From positions 296,873 through 360,872 of the forward strand of contig NZ_JACIJS010000002.1 of NCBI RefSeq assembly GCF_014199445.1: a DNA stretch of 64,000 nucleotides, in the 5' to 3' direction. This stretch comes from Rubricella aquisinus. GTDB lineage: Bacteria; Pseudomonadota; Alphaproteobacteria; Rhodobacterales; Rhodobacteraceae. The notes under the pieces were generated by a model that was not told the DNA's origin, did no database searches, and saw only the letters and a program-made list of their open reading frames with translations. The position numbers and the translations under genes are program-made. Shown piece after piece: positions 8,077 to 18,628 of the stretch (positions are counted from its first letter, which is position 1; every line of letters starts with the position of its first letter).

Positions 8077-9204
8077 TTGAACCGACTGAACCGCTATATC
8101 TTCTGGCAACTGCTCGGCCCGATGGGATTTTTCACCATCGTGTTCGTCGGCCTTATATGGCTCACGCAGTCGCTGCGGATCGTGGATATCGTGGTCAACA
8201 ACAACCAGAGCGGCGCGGTGTTTTTGGAACTGTCTGCCCTTCTGTTTCCCGGCGTGATCGCTGTGGTGCTGCCGATTGCGGTGTTCGCGGCCACTCTGTT
8301 CACCGTGAACCGGCTTTATGCGGAAAGTGAGATGGTCGTGATGATGGCCACGGGGCGGGCCAACCGGTCTTTCGCGACACCGATCCTGACGCTGGGCGTG
8401 CTGGTGGCGATGGCGACGCTGATGCTGACCGCCTACCTCTCGCCGCTTGCCACCACCCAATTGCGGGAGCGCACGGCGGAATTGCGTGCGGAATTGACCA
8501 ATTCGATCCTTCAGGGCGGGCGGTTCATCACCGCGCGCTCCGGCGTGACGATCTTCATCCGGGAGGCCACCCGGTCGGGGGAGATGTCGGGCATTTTCAT
8601 CCATGACACGCGGGTTGCTGGGACAAAGATCACCTACACTGCACAGGCCGCGCAACTGATCCGTGACGGGGATGATGCGCAGCTTGTGATGTTTGATGGC
8701 ACGACCCAGCGGCGGGATGATGGCTCCAGCGCGTTTTCCGTGCTGGATTTCGACCGGCTGGCCTATGACCTTGGCTCCATTGTGGACAGCACCGAAGGCC
8801 GCGCGCGCCGCTCGTCGGAGTTCTTCCTCACCACCCTGTTGAACCCACCCGAGGCATTGTGGAACGGCGATGACCGCTATTACCGCAGCTTGATCGTCGA
8901 GGGGCATGACCAGCTGTCCGCCCCCCTTTATGCGCTGGCGATGCCGCTTTTGGGCCTTGCCATCATGATGATCGGTGGGTTCAAGCGGCGCGGGTTTGGG
9001 ATGCGTATGGGGGCCGCGATCATCATCGTGATTGCCGTGCGCCTCACCGGCGTGTCGATGAAATCGCAGGCTGCGACCGATCTGTCGCTTGTGCCGCTGA
9101 TGTATGCGCCACCGCTCTTTGCCATTCTGGGCGCTTTTGTCATCCTCGCCATGACCGATGGGCGCAAGCGGACGCGTGGCGCGCCCTTGGCGGGGGCTGT
9201 GTGA
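8077..9204 (+). CDS. lptF: LPS export ABC transporter permease LptF
   Basis: LptF and LptG form the membrane part of LptB2FG, which extracts lipopolysaccharide from the inner membrane. The protein has 375 residues: N-terminal LNRYIFWQLLGP, TM segments near residues 12-30, 50-75 and 98-120, a periplasmic beta-jellyroll domain (about 130-270), then three C-terminal TM segments. The start is TTG at 8077, set by GAAGGA seven bases upstream; no ATG fits. Its stop overlaps the lptG ATG. Confidence 0.95.
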   Translation: MNRLNRYIFWQLLGPMGFFTIVFVGLIWLTQSLRIVDIVVNNNQSGAVFLELSALLFPGVIAVVLPIAVFAATLFTVNRLYAESEMVVMMATGRANRSFATPILTLGVLVAMATLMLTAYLSPLATTQLRERTAELRAELTNSILQGGRFITARSGVTIFIREATRSGEMSGIFIHDTRVAGTKITYTAQAAQLIRDGDDAQLVMFDGTTQRRDDGSSAFSVLDFDRLAYDLGSIVDSTEGRARRSSEFFLTTLLNPPEALWNGDDRYYRSLIVEGHDQLSAPLYALAMPLLGLAIMMIGGFKRRGFGMRMGAAIIIVIAVRLTGVSMKSQAATDLSLVPLMYAPPLFAILGAFVILAMTDGRKRTRGAPLAGAV

Positions 9205-10313
9205 TGGCATTTACACTTTGGGCATATCTGGGGCGCCGGTTCCTGATGTCGGTCATGGTGACCTTTTTCGCGACCTTCTGCGTCGTTGTGATGGGTGATC
9301 TGCTGGAACTCACGCGGGAGGCTGCCGCGCGCGGGCGCGACGACGTGCCGGTGATCTCCATGGCGCTCTTGCATGCGCCGAGCGTGTTGAACAAGGGGCT
9401 GACATTCGTGCTGCTGATCGGCTCTCTCGTGGCGTTTTTACGGTTTGCGCGCACGTCTGAGTTGGTGGTGCTGCGCGCGGCGGGCGTGTCGGTCTGGCGC
9501 ATCCTGCTTGCGCCTTTGGTGCTGGCGGTCCTGCTCGGGTTTGGCACATTCACGATCTACAACCCGCTCTCTGCCGCGGCACTCAAGCAATATGACCGGC
9601 TGGATGTAAAATACCTCAGCGGCAGCGACACGCTTTTGACGCTGGCGGGCGATGGGCTGTGGTTGCGCCAAACCAATGACGCGGGCCAGACGGTGATCAA
9701 TGCCGCGCGCACCAACGGCGATGGGTCGCAATTGATCGGCGTTACCTTCTTTGAGTTTCGCAATGACGGCACACTGGCGCGCCGCATTGAAGGCCCGAAT
9801 GCGGAATTGTCCGAAGGGGCATGGGTGCTACCCACCGCAGTGGTTTGGAACATCACGACCGATCCCGACGATCAGACCTCCATCGAACAACAACGGATCG
9901 AAGCCCTCGCGATCCCGACCGACCTCACGTCGGAGAGGATCGTAGAGAGCTTCGCCGACCCGCGCGCGCTGTCTTTCTGGGATTTGCAGGATTTCATTGA
10001 GACGATGGAATCGGCGGGCCTGTCGGCGGTGCGCCACCGGCTTTACCTCCAGACCGAATTTGCCAAACCGCTCCTGTTTGTGGCGGTGGTGCTGATCGGG
10101 GCGGCCTTCTCCATGCGCCATGTCCGGTTTGGCAATACCGGGCAGATGGTATTGGCCTGTATCACCACTGGGTTTGCGCTGTTCTTTTTGTCGGATGTCA
10201 CGCAGGCGCTTGGCTCCTCCGGGGCGATCCCGATTCTGATTGCCGCCTGGGTGCCGCCCGTCGCGGCGCTGTCTTTTGGCGCGGGCCTCTTGCTGATATT
10301 GGAGGATGGGTGA
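9201..10313 (+). CDS. lptG: LPS export ABC transporter permease LptG
   Basis: Partner permease of LptF, 370 residues with the same layout: AYLGRRFLMSVMVTFFATF at the N-terminus, a helix with LVVLRAAGVSVWRILLAP, a periplasmic domain, then three C-terminal TM helices including the coupling segment AFSMRHVRFGNTGQMV. It starts four bases inside lptF (GTGATGG) and runs into lptD, so inner-membrane extraction and outer-membrane insertion of LPS are encoded in one transcript. Confidence 0.95.
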   Translation: MMAFTLWAYLGRRFLMSVMVTFFATFCVVVMGDLLELTREAAARGRDDVPVISMALLHAPSVLNKGLTFVLLIGSLVAFLRFARTSELVVLRAAGVSVWRILLAPLVLAVLLGFGTFTIYNPLSAAALKQYDRLDVKYLSGSDTLLTLAGDGLWLRQTNDAGQTVINAARTNGDGSQLIGVTFFEFRNDGTLARRIEGPNAELSEGAWVLPTAVVWNITTDPDDQTSIEQQRIEALAIPTDLTSERIVESFADPRALSFWDLQDFIETMESAGLSAVRHRLYLQTEFAKPLLFVAVVLIGAAFSMRHVRFGNTGQMVLACITTGFALFFLSDVTQALGSSGAIPILIAAWVPPVAALSFGAGLLLILEDG

Positions 10314-12436
10314 TGCGCCGGGTACTTCTCGCGCTGGGGCTTTCCTTGGCCATCGCCCTGCCCGCTTGGGCGCAGGAGCGTGTCGGGCTGCTGGCGGATC
10401 GGATTTCCTATGACAGGGATGCCGCGACCCTGACGGCAGAAGGCCGGGTGCAAATCTTCAGCGAAGGCCGCGTCATCCAGACCGAAAAGCTGATCTATGA
10501 CGACACAACCGCCACCCTGACCATTCCCGGCCCGATGACATTGCAGGATACGGATGGCTCCCTCTTTCAGGGCACATCGGCGCTCATTGACGACCAGTTG
10601 CGACAGGGCGTGATTGAGGGCGCGCGCATGATCGTCGATGGGCAGATGACCCTTGCGACCGCAAGCATCCAGCGGCGCGAAGGCGGCATCACGGTCCTGT
10701 CGCGCACGGTGGCCAGCTCCTGTGAGGTGTGTCTGGAGCGTCCCGTGCCGATCTGGCAATTCCGCGCCGCCCGCGTGGTGCATGATGAGGCCGCGAACCG
10801 CATCCATTATGACGACGCGATTTTCGATCTTGCCGGCGTGCCGGTGTTCTACTTCCCCTATTTCAGCCATTTCGACCCGTCGGTCGAGCGGGCAAGTGGC
10901 TTTCTCACACCGGAATTCCCGCTGTCAGAGGATTGGGGCACGGCAGTCAAGCTGCCTTATTTCTGGGCGATTGATCCCACGCGCGATGCCACGATCACAC
11001 CCTATCTCACATCTAATCGCGGCCTTGTCGTCGAAGGCGAGTATCGCCAGCTTTTCGACGCGGCCTCGCTCACCCTTGATGGCGCGGCGGCGATTGACGA
11101 GGATATCCTGACCGAACGGATGGGATGGTTTCTCAACGCGTCCTCCACCATTCAGGTTACCGATGAGATCGAGGCGATTGGCGACATCCGTTTGGTATCT
11201 GATCGGCGGTTCCTTGAGGAATATGGCTATTCGGTGAATGACCGCCTGCAATCGCGGATCACCTTCCAGAGCTTTCAGGATGACAGCTATTGGCAGGCGC
11301 GCGGCACCTATACCACCACCCAACGCGTGGGAGAGCGGCAATCGACCGTGCCGGTCGTCCTGCCGGATATTGAACACTACCGCATCGTGGACAGATCAGG
11401 CCCCTTTGGCGGTCAGATCGCATGGACCAACAGCGCCACGGTCACGACCCGCGATCAGGGCCGCGACAGCACTCGCATCACCACGGGCCTTGAATGGGAA
11501 AAGTCTGAATTCCTCGGCAATGGGCTGGTGTTGACCGGGTTTGCCGAGGCCAATGTCGATATCTATGACATCCGGGATGATGCGGCCTATCCCGACTCGC
11601 CCGTTGTCCGCTGGCGCCCGCTTGTCGGAGTGGAGGCCCGGTTGCCCCTGTCCCGCGTGACCGACAACGCGACCGAGATCATTGAGCCGATTGCCCAAGT
11701 GGTGGTCGCGGGCAAAAACGTACGTTCCAATGCGATCCCGAATGAGGACAGCTCCATCGTCGAATTTGACGAAACCAACCTTTTTGCCCGCTCCCGTTTT
11801 CCCGGATTTGACCGGTTCGAGACGGGAAGCCGCCTTGACTATGGCCTGAAATATGAACGCATCGGCTTTGACGGGTGGACGACAACGGCAACGATCGGGC
11901 AGGTGCTGCGCTCTGAACCGATCAACCTGTTGTCCCCCGGTACCGGGCTTGCAACGACGCAGTCCAATTTCGCCACCTCGCTTTCCCTGACCAACAACAG
12001 GAATTTTCGAATTGATACGCGGCTTTTGGTGGACGATTCGTTGGTTGCCTCCCGGTTTGAGACCAATACGAGCTATGCCATCGGCGACATTACGCTGAGT
12101 GGCGGCTTTGTTTTTCTGGAGGCATCAGGCTCACCCGATGATCCGGTGGATCGGGGTGAATTGACATTGAGCGCGGGGCTGCCGCTCTCTGACAATTGGC
12201 GCGGCACGTTTGCCACCCGACGCAATACCGAAAGCGGCAGCTATATCGAAAACCAGATTAACCTGACCTATGAACTGGATTGTCTGGAATTGCTGTTGCG
12301 GGGCGAGCGTGATTTTACGACCAGCGCCACCTCTGGCGCGCAGACAACGATTGGTTTTTCCTTCCGCCTGCTGGGCCTGACTGATATGGCAGGAGCCGGG
12401 CGGCGCGGGGCCTGTACGCCTCGTGCGGGCAACTGA
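10313..12436 (+). CDS. lptD: LPS-assembly protein LptD
   Basis: Outer-membrane barrel that inserts LPS into the outer leaflet with LptE. The 707-residue product has a Sec signal peptide ending ALPAWA, an N-terminal OstA/LptA-like jellyroll (about 25-120) and a large beta-barrel. A CEVC pair (about residue 132) and a late Cys in ELDCLELLLRGERD are candidates for the inter-domain disulfide used by the family. ATG at 10313 shares a base with the lptG stop (TGATG) and is preferred to the GTG three bases earlier. Confidence 0.95.
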   Translation: MRRVLLALGLSLAIALPAWAQERVGLLADRISYDRDAATLTAEGRVQIFSEGRVIQTEKLIYDDTTATLTIPGPMTLQDTDGSLFQGTSALIDDQLRQGVIEGARMIVDGQMTLATASIQRREGGITVLSRTVASSCEVCLERPVPIWQFRAARVVHDEAANRIHYDDAIFDLAGVPVFYFPYFSHFDPSVERASGFLTPEFPLSEDWGTAVKLPYFWAIDPTRDATITPYLTSNRGLVVEGEYRQLFDAASLTLDGAAAIDEDILTERMGWFLNASSTIQVTDEIEAIGDIRLVSDRRFLEEYGYSVNDRLQSRITFQSFQDDSYWQARGTYTTTQRVGERQSTVPVVLPDIEHYRIVDRSGPFGGQIAWTNSATVTTRDQGRDSTRITTGLEWEKSEFLGNGLVLTGFAEANVDIYDIRDDAAYPDSPVVRWRPLVGVEARLPLSRVTDNATEIIEPIAQVVVAGKNVRSNAIPNEDSSIVEFDETNLFARSRFPGFDRFETGSRLDYGLKYERIGFDGWTTTATIGQVLRSEPINLLSPGTGLATTQSNFATSLSLTNNRNFRIDTRLLVDDSLVASRFETNTSYAIGDITLSGGFVFLEASGSPDDPVDRGELTLSAGLPLSDNWRGTFATRRNTESGSYIENQINLTYELDCLELLLRGERDFTTSATSGAQTTIGFSFRLLGLTDMAGAGRRGACTPRAGN

Positions 12437-12465
12437 CGACACAACAAAAAGATGCGGGATAGAAA

Positions 12466-13662
12466 ATGTTGAGCATACGGCTGTTTCTGACGGTGATGAT
12501 CCTTGGGCTATTCCCCCTGCCTGCCCTCGCGCAAGACAGCTTTACGCCTGCGGTGATCGTGAATGACCGGGTCATCAGCAACTATGACGTGGCGCAGCGC
12601 GCGGGCATTCTTGAATTGCTGGGAGAGCGGCAAAACAGCCTTGAGACGGCGCAGGACCAGTTGATCGAAGAGGCGCTCATGCTCTGGGAGGCGGACCGTC
12701 AGGGCATCGCCGCGAATGAGCAACTGATCGAAGAGGGCCTCGCGTCCTTCGCCGCGCAGCGCGGGGCAAGCCCCGAGGAATTGATCGGCGCGATCCGCAA
12801 CGCCAATCTCGACCCGCGCAGCCTGTTGCGCCTCGTTGAAGCGCAGCTTTTGTGGCAGGAATCCATGCGCCGCCGGTTCAGTGGGCGCGCGCGCCCCTCG
12901 GATGGGGAGGTGGATGACGCCATTATCCTTGCCGCGACCGAACCCGCACGCGAAGTCCGCCTTGCCGAACTGGCGTTCCCGATCTTTGAACGGGGGGAGG
13001 AAGAAAGCGTGGCCCTGATCCGCCGCCTTTACACCGAACTCAGCCAAGGGGGCGATTTCGCCGCAGCCGCGCGCGAATATTCCCGCACGCCAACCGCCGC
13101 TCAGGGCGGTGATCTTGGCTGGCAGCGGCCCGAAAACCTGCCCCCCCGGATGCAGCAGCAAATCTCCATTCTGGATGTCGGCGAAGTGTCCCAGCCGATC
13201 CCGATCACCCGGGGCGTGAGCCTTCTCAAGCTGATTGGCGACCGCGAAGTCCCCAGCCGTGACGCCGCCCGCGTGTCGCTGCGCTACGCGATTGCGTCTT
13301 TCACCGGGGACGGTGCCACCGACCGCGCCCGCGCCGCACGTGCTGCAGCCACCAGCTGTGATGCCGTGGCCGCTGGCCTGCCCGGCGCGCAGGATCAGAC
13401 AATCGTTGGCCCAACCACGCTCGATCAGGTGCAAGGCGATCTTTTTAACGTGCTGTCGCAACTGACGCCCGGCATCGCCTCCCAGCCGATCCCGGTGCAG
13501 CAGGGCGGCAGCCGTCTGGTGTTGCTCTGCGAGCGGGATGTTGACGTCACCGCAGAGGAGCGCAACGCCATCGGCGACCGCCTCTTTTCGGAGCGTGTCA
13601 CGGGCTATGCCGAAGGCTACATGCAGCAATTGCGGCGGGACGCGCTGATCGAGCGGCGCTGA
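12466..13662 (+). CDS. surA: Periplasmic chaperone / peptidyl-prolyl isomerase SurA
   Basis: SurA escorts unfolded outer-membrane proteins, including LptD, across the periplasm. The 398-residue product has a signal peptide (cleavage after LPALA), a SurA N-terminal domain (AVIVNDRVISNYDVAQR), a parvulin-like domain with REYSRTPTAAQGGDLGW, and a shorter degenerate second segment to the C-terminus. It follows lptD by 29 bases, placing chaperone and client in one operon. The stop shares a base with pdxA. Confidence 0.93.
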   Translation: MLSIRLFLTVMILGLFPLPALAQDSFTPAVIVNDRVISNYDVAQRAGILELLGERQNSLETAQDQLIEEALMLWEADRQGIAANEQLIEEGLASFAAQRGASPEELIGAIRNANLDPRSLLRLVEAQLLWQESMRRRFSGRARPSDGEVDDAIILAATEPAREVRLAELAFPIFERGEEESVALIRRLYTELSQGGDFAAAAREYSRTPTAAQGGDLGWQRPENLPPRMQQQISILDVGEVSQPIPITRGVSLLKLIGDREVPSRDAARVSLRYAIASFTGDGATDRARAARAAATSCDAVAAGLPGAQDQTIVGPTTLDQVQGDLFNVLSQLTPGIASQPIPVQQGGSRLVLLCERDVDVTAEERNAIGDRLFSERVTGYAEGYMQQLRRDALIERR

Positions 13663-14636
13663 TGCTCCCGCTTGCCCTCACCCTTGGTGATCCAAGCGGC
13701 ATCGGCCCGGAACTGACGCTCGCCGCGTGGCGCGCGCAGGGGCATCCTTTTGCGGTGTTTGGCTGCGCAGCCCTGCTGCGCTCCTTCGCGCCCGAAGATG
13801 TGCCGATCGCAGCCGTGGCCAATGTGGCGGAGGCCGCCGCGACCTTCCCACATGCCCTTCCGGTGATCGACATTCCCCTACCGGCCCCCGCCCTGCCCGG
13901 CACCCCCGATCTGGCGAATGCCGCTGCCACCATCGCCTGGATCGAAGCCGCCGTGACCGCCTGTCAGAACGGCGACGCCGCAGCACTTGTCACCAATCCG
14001 ATCAACAAGAAGGTGTTGAAGGACGGCGCGGCCTTCGCCTTTCCCGGTCATACCGAGTTTCTGGCGCATCTGACCGGGGCCGCACGCCCGGTGATGATGC
14101 TTGCCGGGCCAGACTTACGGGTTGTCCCCGTCACGATCCATATCCCGCTCAGCGACGTGCCGCGCGCATTGACGGCAGACCTGCTGGAGGAGACCATCCG
14201 CGTCACCGCTACCGGGCTGGCGCGGGATCTGGGCCTTTCCTCCCCGCGTATCGCAGTGGCGGGGCTGAACCCCCATGCGGGGGAAGGCGGCGCGATGGGG
14301 CATGAGGATGCCATGCTGATCGCCCCCGTGCTCGACAGGCTAAGGGCGGAGGGCATGACCCTTTCCGGCCCCCTGCCCGCCGATACGATGTTTCATGCAC
14401 GGGCGCGCGCGGGCTATGACGTGGCTGTCTGCATGTATCACGATCAGGCGCTGATCCCGATCAAGACGCTGAATTTCGAGGATGGGGTGAACGTGACCCT
14501 TGGCCTGCCGATCATCCGCACCTCCCCCGATCATGGCACCGCTTATGACATTGCGGGCAAGGGGATTGCCGATCCGCGCAGCCTGATGGCCGCAATCGCG
14601 ATGGCGGGCGACATGGCACAGGCGCGCTGGCCATGA
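13662..14636 (+). CDS. pdxA: 4-hydroxythreonine-4-phosphate dehydrogenase
   Basis: NAD-dependent oxidation of 4-phosphohydroxy-L-threonine in DXP-dependent pyridoxal phosphate synthesis. 324 residues with N-terminal [13 protein letters not shown], metal-binding His in [22 protein letters not shown], and [14 protein letters not shown], all hallmarks of PdxA. It starts on the last base of the surA stop (TGATG) and overlaps rsmA by four bases (ATGA). Confidence 0.96.
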   Translation: MLPLALTLGDPSGIGPELTLAAWRAQGHPFAVFGCAALLRSFAPEDVPIAAVANVAEAAATFPHALPVIDIPLPAPALPGTPDLANAAATIAWIEAAVTACQNGDAAALVTNPINKKVLKDGAAFAFPGHTEFLAHLTGAARPVMMLAGPDLRVVPVTIHIPLSDVPRALTADLLEETIRVTATGLARDLGLSSPRIAVAGLNPHAGEGGAMGHEDAMLIAPVLDRLRAEGMTLSGPLPADTMFHARARAGYDVAVCMYHDQALIPIKTLNFEDGVNVTLGLPIIRTSPDHGTAYDIAGKGIADPRSLMAAIAMAGDMAQARWP

Positions 14637-15472
14637 GCCTTGATGGTCTGCCCCCGCTGCGTGATGTGATCGCACGCCATGATTTGTCCGCGAAAAAGGC
14701 GCTGGGGCAGAATTTCCTGCTTGATCTGAACCTCACATCCAAGATCGCGCGCGCGGCGGGCGATTTGAGCACCCATGACGTGCTGGAGGTCGGCCCCGGC
14801 CCCGGTGGCCTGACCCGCGCCCTGTTGATGGAGGGCGCGCGCAAGGTCGTCGCGGTGGAGCGCGATCCGCGCTGCCTGCCTGCCTTGACCGAGGTTGCCG
14901 CCCATTACCCCGGCAGGCTTGAGGTGATCGAGGGCGACGCGCTCAAAACCGACCTTGGCCCGCATCTGATCAGCCCGGTCCGCATCGTGGCGAACCTGCC
15001 CTATAATGTCGGGACGGAACTGCTTGTCCGCTGGATCGAAGGACCACCCTTCTGGGACACGCTGACACTGATGTTCCAAAAGGAGGTCGCTGACCGCATT
15101 ATCGCGCAGCCCGGCACCAGCGCCTATGGGCGGCTCGCGATCCTTGCGCAATGGACATGTGAGGCGCGCCGGGTGTTTGACCTGCCGCCTTCGGCCTTCA
15201 CTCCACCGCCGAAAGTGACGTCGAGCGTGGTGCATCTGGCCCGCCTGCCTGAGCCGCGCTTTCCGGCCAATCCCCGCACGCTGAGCCAGATCACGGCGGC
15301 AGGCTTCAACCAGCGCCGCAAAATGCTGCGCTCAAGCCTCAAAAGCCTGCATCCCGATATGGAAGAGTTGCTGCAAAGCGTCGGCATCGCCCCCACAGAG
15401 CGGGCGGAGCGTGTGTCGCTGGAAGCGTTCTGCGCCCTCGCGCGCGCATTGGACGCGGCGCGCAAGGGCTGA
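14633..15472 (+). CDS. rsmA: 16S rRNA dimethyladenosine transferase
   Basis: KsgA/RsmA dimethylates two adjacent adenines in the 3' hairpin of 16S rRNA during small-subunit maturation. 279 residues with [12 protein letters not shown], the SAM motif [16 protein letters not shown], and the adenine-flipping motif [11 protein letters not shown]. It ends the lptF-to-rsmA string; pdxA-rsmA adjacency is widely conserved. Its stop lies six bases from the convergent DUF4167 stop. Confidence 0.97.
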   Translation: MSLDGLPPLRDVIARHDLSAKKALGQNFLLDLNLTSKIARAAGDLSTHDVLEVGPGPGGLTRALLMEGARKVVAVERDPRCLPALTEVAAHYPGRLEVIEGDALKTDLGPHLISPVRIVANLPYNVGTELLVRWIEGPPFWDTLTLMFQKEVADRIIAQPGTSAYGRLAILAQWTCEARRVFDLPPSAFTPPPKVTSSVVHLARLPEPRFPANPRTLSQITAAGFNQRRKMLRSSLKSLHPDMEELLQSVGIAPTERAERVSLEAFCALARALDAARKG

Positions 15473-15478
15473 TCAGAG

Positions 15479-15997
15479 TTATTCGGCGGCGGGTTGCGCG
15501 GCGGGCTGCTCATCCGCACCCTCTGCTTCAACCTTTTTCGGGCCATTGCGGCGGGAGCGTTGACGGGGCCGTTTGGGCTGCTGCTGCTCTTCTGGTGTGT
15601 CCACCAGATCGGACGCGGCCTCTGTCCGGGCTTCCTCCGCGGGTGCTGCGGTTTCGTCCTCGCCCCGCTTGGCGGCCTCAGCGGCGCGCGCCTCTGCCTC
15701 CCGCTCCTGCTGTTCGCGGCGCGCGGCATTCTGCGCCTCTAGCTGGGCGTTCGCCTCCGCCAGCATCCGCACATAATGCTCTGCGTGCTGGAGAAAGTTT
15801 TCGGCGGCCACACGGTCGCTCGAAAGCTGCGCATCGCGGGCAAGCGATTGGTATTTCTCGATAACCTGCTGCGGCGTCCCCCGCACCTTCCCTTCCGGGC
15901 CGGCGCTGTCAAACACACGGTTAACAACATTCCCCACGGTCTTGTTGCGGTTGTTGTTGTTCTTATTGCGGTTACGGTTTTTGTTGGGTGATCTCAT
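15479..15997 (-). CDS. DUF4167 domain protein
   Basis: 172 residues. The basic Asn-rich leader (MRSPNKNRNRNKNNNNRN) and the conserved core GNVVNRVFDSAGPEGKVRGTPQQ are the alphaproteobacterial DUF4167 signature. The rest is a charged coiled coil (AQLEAQNAARREQQERE) and a low-complexity Ala/Glu/Arg tail. The leader suggests RNA binding but no function is established. The 208 bases upstream (15998-16205) hold no gene and presumably its promoter. No terminator separates it from rsmA. Confidence 0.85.
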   Translation of the reverse strand: MRSPNKNRNRNKNNNNRNKTVGNVVNRVFDSAGPEGKVRGTPQQVIEKYQSLARDAQLSSDRVAAENFLQHAEHYVRMLAEANAQLEAQNAARREQQEREAEARAAEAAKRGEDETAAPAEEARTEAASDLVDTPEEQQQPKRPRQRSRRNGPKKVEAEGADEQPAAQPAAE

Positions 15998-16205
15998 GTC
16001 GTGTCAGTGTCTTCGCGCACGAGGTTGCCACGGGGCAAACGCTGCGAACCTGTTATGTTGCATGAATGGCAGAAGCTCTGCCGGAGTATCGCCTATTTTT
16101 TGCTGCGATTTACCTGAGGGACCGATCAGTAGGTCGCCAAAGATAGGTTAACTTACCGCGCCAATCGTTAAGGGTACAATAGCAAAAACCGAAACATCCT
16201 AGGAT

Positions 16206-17042
16206 TTAGGCGGGATTCCGATGCTCTACGGCAACAATTCGGGGCTGTCCTCCCAAATCGTAGTGAAGTGAAACCTCCCCGAAGCCCGCCTCCCGCAGAA
16301 TCGCCATAACATCAGCCCCTTGCGTATAGCCAATCTCAAACAGAGCCCGGCCCCCCGGCGCCAGAAATCGCGCCAGATCAGCAGCGATCGCGCGATAGGC
16401 GGCAAGCCCGTCGCCCCCCGGTGTCAGCGCCAGATGCGGCTCCCAATCGCGCACATCGCGGGTCAAATCGGCCATCTCATGCGCGGCAATGTAAGGTGGG
16501 TTCGTCAGGATGAGGTCATATTGCCCGGTCACTGGCGCAAACCATGATCCTTCCGCGATCTCAAGCCGCCCAGCGACGTCATGCGCTGCCGCGTTCTCCC
16601 GCGCCACGGCACATGCGGGGGCAGAGATATCCGTGGCCACCCCAGTGGCCTGCGGCCATTCCGCAAGCAACGTGACCGCAATGGCCCCGCTGCCGGTGCC
16701 AAGGTCCAAAATCCGCGTCGCCGGACGGGTGAGCGCCAGTGCGATGAGGTCCTCTGTCTCTGGGCGCGGGTCCAGCACATCCGGGGTCACGCGAAACCGC
16801 CGTCCATAGAATTCACGCCAGCCGAGGATATGCGACACCGGGCGATGCTCTGCCCGCGCGGCGATCATCGCGTCATACCGGGCCTGCTCAGGCGTGGTCA
16901 TCGGGGCCTCTGGCCGGGCGCGCAATTCCATCGGCCCGCCGAACACCTCCCCCAGCAACACCGCGGCATCACGCTGCGGATCGGCTATCCCTGCTGCCCG
17001 CAAAAGCCCTGCGGCTTGCGCCAGCGCCTCTGCCCGCGTCAT
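16206..17042 (-). CDS. prmC: Release factor glutamine methyltransferase
   Basis: PrmC (HemK) methylates the Gln of the GGQ motif in release factors. 278 residues: helical N-terminal domain, [16 protein letters not shown]-binding [13 protein letters not shown] and the catalytic NPPY at about residue 181. It overlaps prfA, the gene of its substrate, by four bases. Confidence 0.96.
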   Translation of the reverse strand: MTRAEALAQAAGLLRAAGIADPQRDAAVLLGEVFGGPMELRARPEAPMTTPEQARYDAMIAARAEHRPVSHILGWREFYGRRFRVTPDVLDPRPETEDLIALALTRPATRILDLGTGSGAIAVTLLAEWPQATGVATDISAPACAVARENAAAHDVAGRLEIAEGSWFAPVTGQYDLILTNPPYIAAHEMADLTRDVRDWEPHLALTPGGDGLAAYRAIAADLARFLAPGGRALFEIGYTQGADVMAILREAGFGEVSLHYDLGGQPRIVAVEHRNPA

Positions 17043-18094
17043 GCGCCCATCTGCGCGAGCTTATCGGCCTGATCAGCGGCGGCGAGCGCTTCGACAATCT
17101 CCGTCAGGTCGCCATTCATCACCTGATCGAGCTTATAGAGCGTCAGGTTGATCCGATGATCGGTCAGCCGCCCTTGCGGAAAATTATAGGTGCGGATGCG
17201 TTCGGACCTGTCGCCTGAGCCGACCTGCCCCTTGCGTGCCTCGGACCGGGCCGCGTCGCTTTCCTGTCGCTTCATGTCATACAGCCGGGTGCGCAGCACG
17301 TTCATCGCTTTTTCGCGGTTCACATGCTGGGATTTCTCGGCACTGGTGACGACGATCCCGGTCGGCAAATGGGTGATCCGCACGGCGGAATCGGTGGTGT
17401 TGACATGCTGCCCCCCGGCCCCCGAGGCACGCATCGTGTCGATCCGAATATCCTCGTTGCGAATCTCCACATCGACGGCATCCGCCTCTGGCAACACGGC
17501 GACGGTGGCCGCAGATGTGTGGATGCGCCCGCCGGATTCGGTCACGGGCACACGCTGGACCCGGTGCACACCGCTTTCAAACTTGAGCGCGCGAAACACG
17601 CCCTCTCCCTTGATCGACAGCACCAATTCGCGCACGCCGCCCAGCTCTGTCAGCGCCTCCGACACGATTTCGGTTTTCCAGCCGCGCGTTTCAGCGAAGC
17701 GCAGATACATCCGGTGCAGATCGCCCGCGAACAGTGCGGCCTCATCGCCGCCGGTGCCTGCCCTGATCTCAAGGATCGCGGGGCGGTCATCGGCCTCGTC
17801 CCGCGGAAGCAGCGCCAATTGCATGGCCCGTTCCGCGTCTGGCCGTTGCGCGCGCAACGTGCGCAATTCTTCTTCGGCCAGATCACGCATTTCCGGGTCA
17901 GACAGCATGGCCTCCGCCCCCTCGATATCGCTGGTGAGCTGTTTCCACGCCTCTGCCTGCTCGGCCACGGGGCGCAAATTGGCGTATTCACGGCTGAGAG
18001 CCACCATCTCTTCGGCGCTGATCCCATCGGCCATCTTCGCCTCAAGATATGCGAACCGGGCGAGGATTTCTTCGATTTTATCGTTTGGGATCAT
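17039..18094 (-). CDS. prfA: Peptide chain release factor 1
   Basis: RF1 recognises UAG and UAA and triggers peptidyl-tRNA hydrolysis. 351 residues with the codon-recognition PVT tripeptide in [17 protein letters not shown] (RF2 would carry SPF) and the catalytic GGQ at 227-229 in [16 protein letters not shown]. It is transcribed ahead of prmC, likely in one operon starting at ispG. Confidence 0.97.
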   Translation of the reverse strand: MIPNDKIEEILARFAYLEAKMADGISAEEMVALSREYANLRPVAEQAEAWKQLTSDIEGAEAMLSDPEMRDLAEEELRTLRAQRPDAERAMQLALLPRDEADDRPAILEIRAGTGGDEAALFAGDLHRMYLRFAETRGWKTEIVSEALTELGGVRELVLSIKGEGVFRALKFESGVHRVQRVPVTESGGRIHTSAATVAVLPEADAVDVEIRNEDIRIDTMRASGAGGQHVNTTDSAVRITHLPTGIVVTSAEKSQHVNREKAMNVLRTRLYDMKRQESDAARSEARKGQVGSGDRSERIRTYNFPQGRLTDHRINLTLYKLDQVMNGDLTEIVEALAAADQADKLAQMGA

Positions 18095-18121
18095 TGGGCT
18101 ATCGGGATCCGTTGATCCATG

Positions 18122-18625
18122 TCACTGCACCTCAAACGAGGAGAGCGTGCCGAGCCAGCGCCGCATCCGATCCCCGTTCACCCCCATATCGCCATGACCG
18201 AAACGGGAGCGGGAAAACAGTGCAATCGTCGAATTCCCGTCCTCCAACTCAAAAATCATGACGCTGACATAATCGGGATACCGCATCAGATCGGAGCGCT
18301 GCACATAGGTCATCCAGCCGCTTTCGGGCGTGCCTGCGATCCGCTCTGTCCGGGGCTGGCGCAGCGCAAATTCGTCCAGCGCCAGCGCGATGATCGCGGG
18401 ATTGGCGGCGTAGATCGGTGCCTCCATATCCACCCGTTCAGCACTTTGCGGCTGACCGCCCAGCACGGGGACCACGCGAAAACTGTTGGGCGTCGCGGGG
18501 GTCGGTGCTTCCAACGGGTTGACGTGCCACACGGTCGCGTCATCCGTCGCCGTGCGCACCATCACCACACCGCCAATCACGGCGGCTACGATCAGAAACG
18601 CGATGAGCATAAACAACACGCGCAT
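18122..18625 (-). CDS. DUF1499 domain protein
   Basis: 167 residues with one N-terminal hydrophobic helix (LFMLIAFLIVAAVIGGVVMV) then a DUF1499 domain, here with MEAPIYAANPAIIALALDEFAL and YPDYVSVMIFE. Probably membrane-anchored with the domain in the periplasm. The family has no assigned activity. It lies three bases downstream of ispG and 27 upstream of prfA on the same strand. Confidence 0.85.
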   Translation of the reverse strand: MRVLFMLIAFLIVAAVIGGVVMVRTATDDATVWHVNPLEAPTPATPNSFRVVPVLGGQPQSAERVDMEAPIYAANPAIIALALDEFALRQPRTERIAGTPESGWMTYVQRSDLMRYPDYVSVMIFELEDGNSTIALFSRSRFGHGDMGVNGDRMRRWLGTLSSFEVQ

Positions 18626-18628
18626 GGC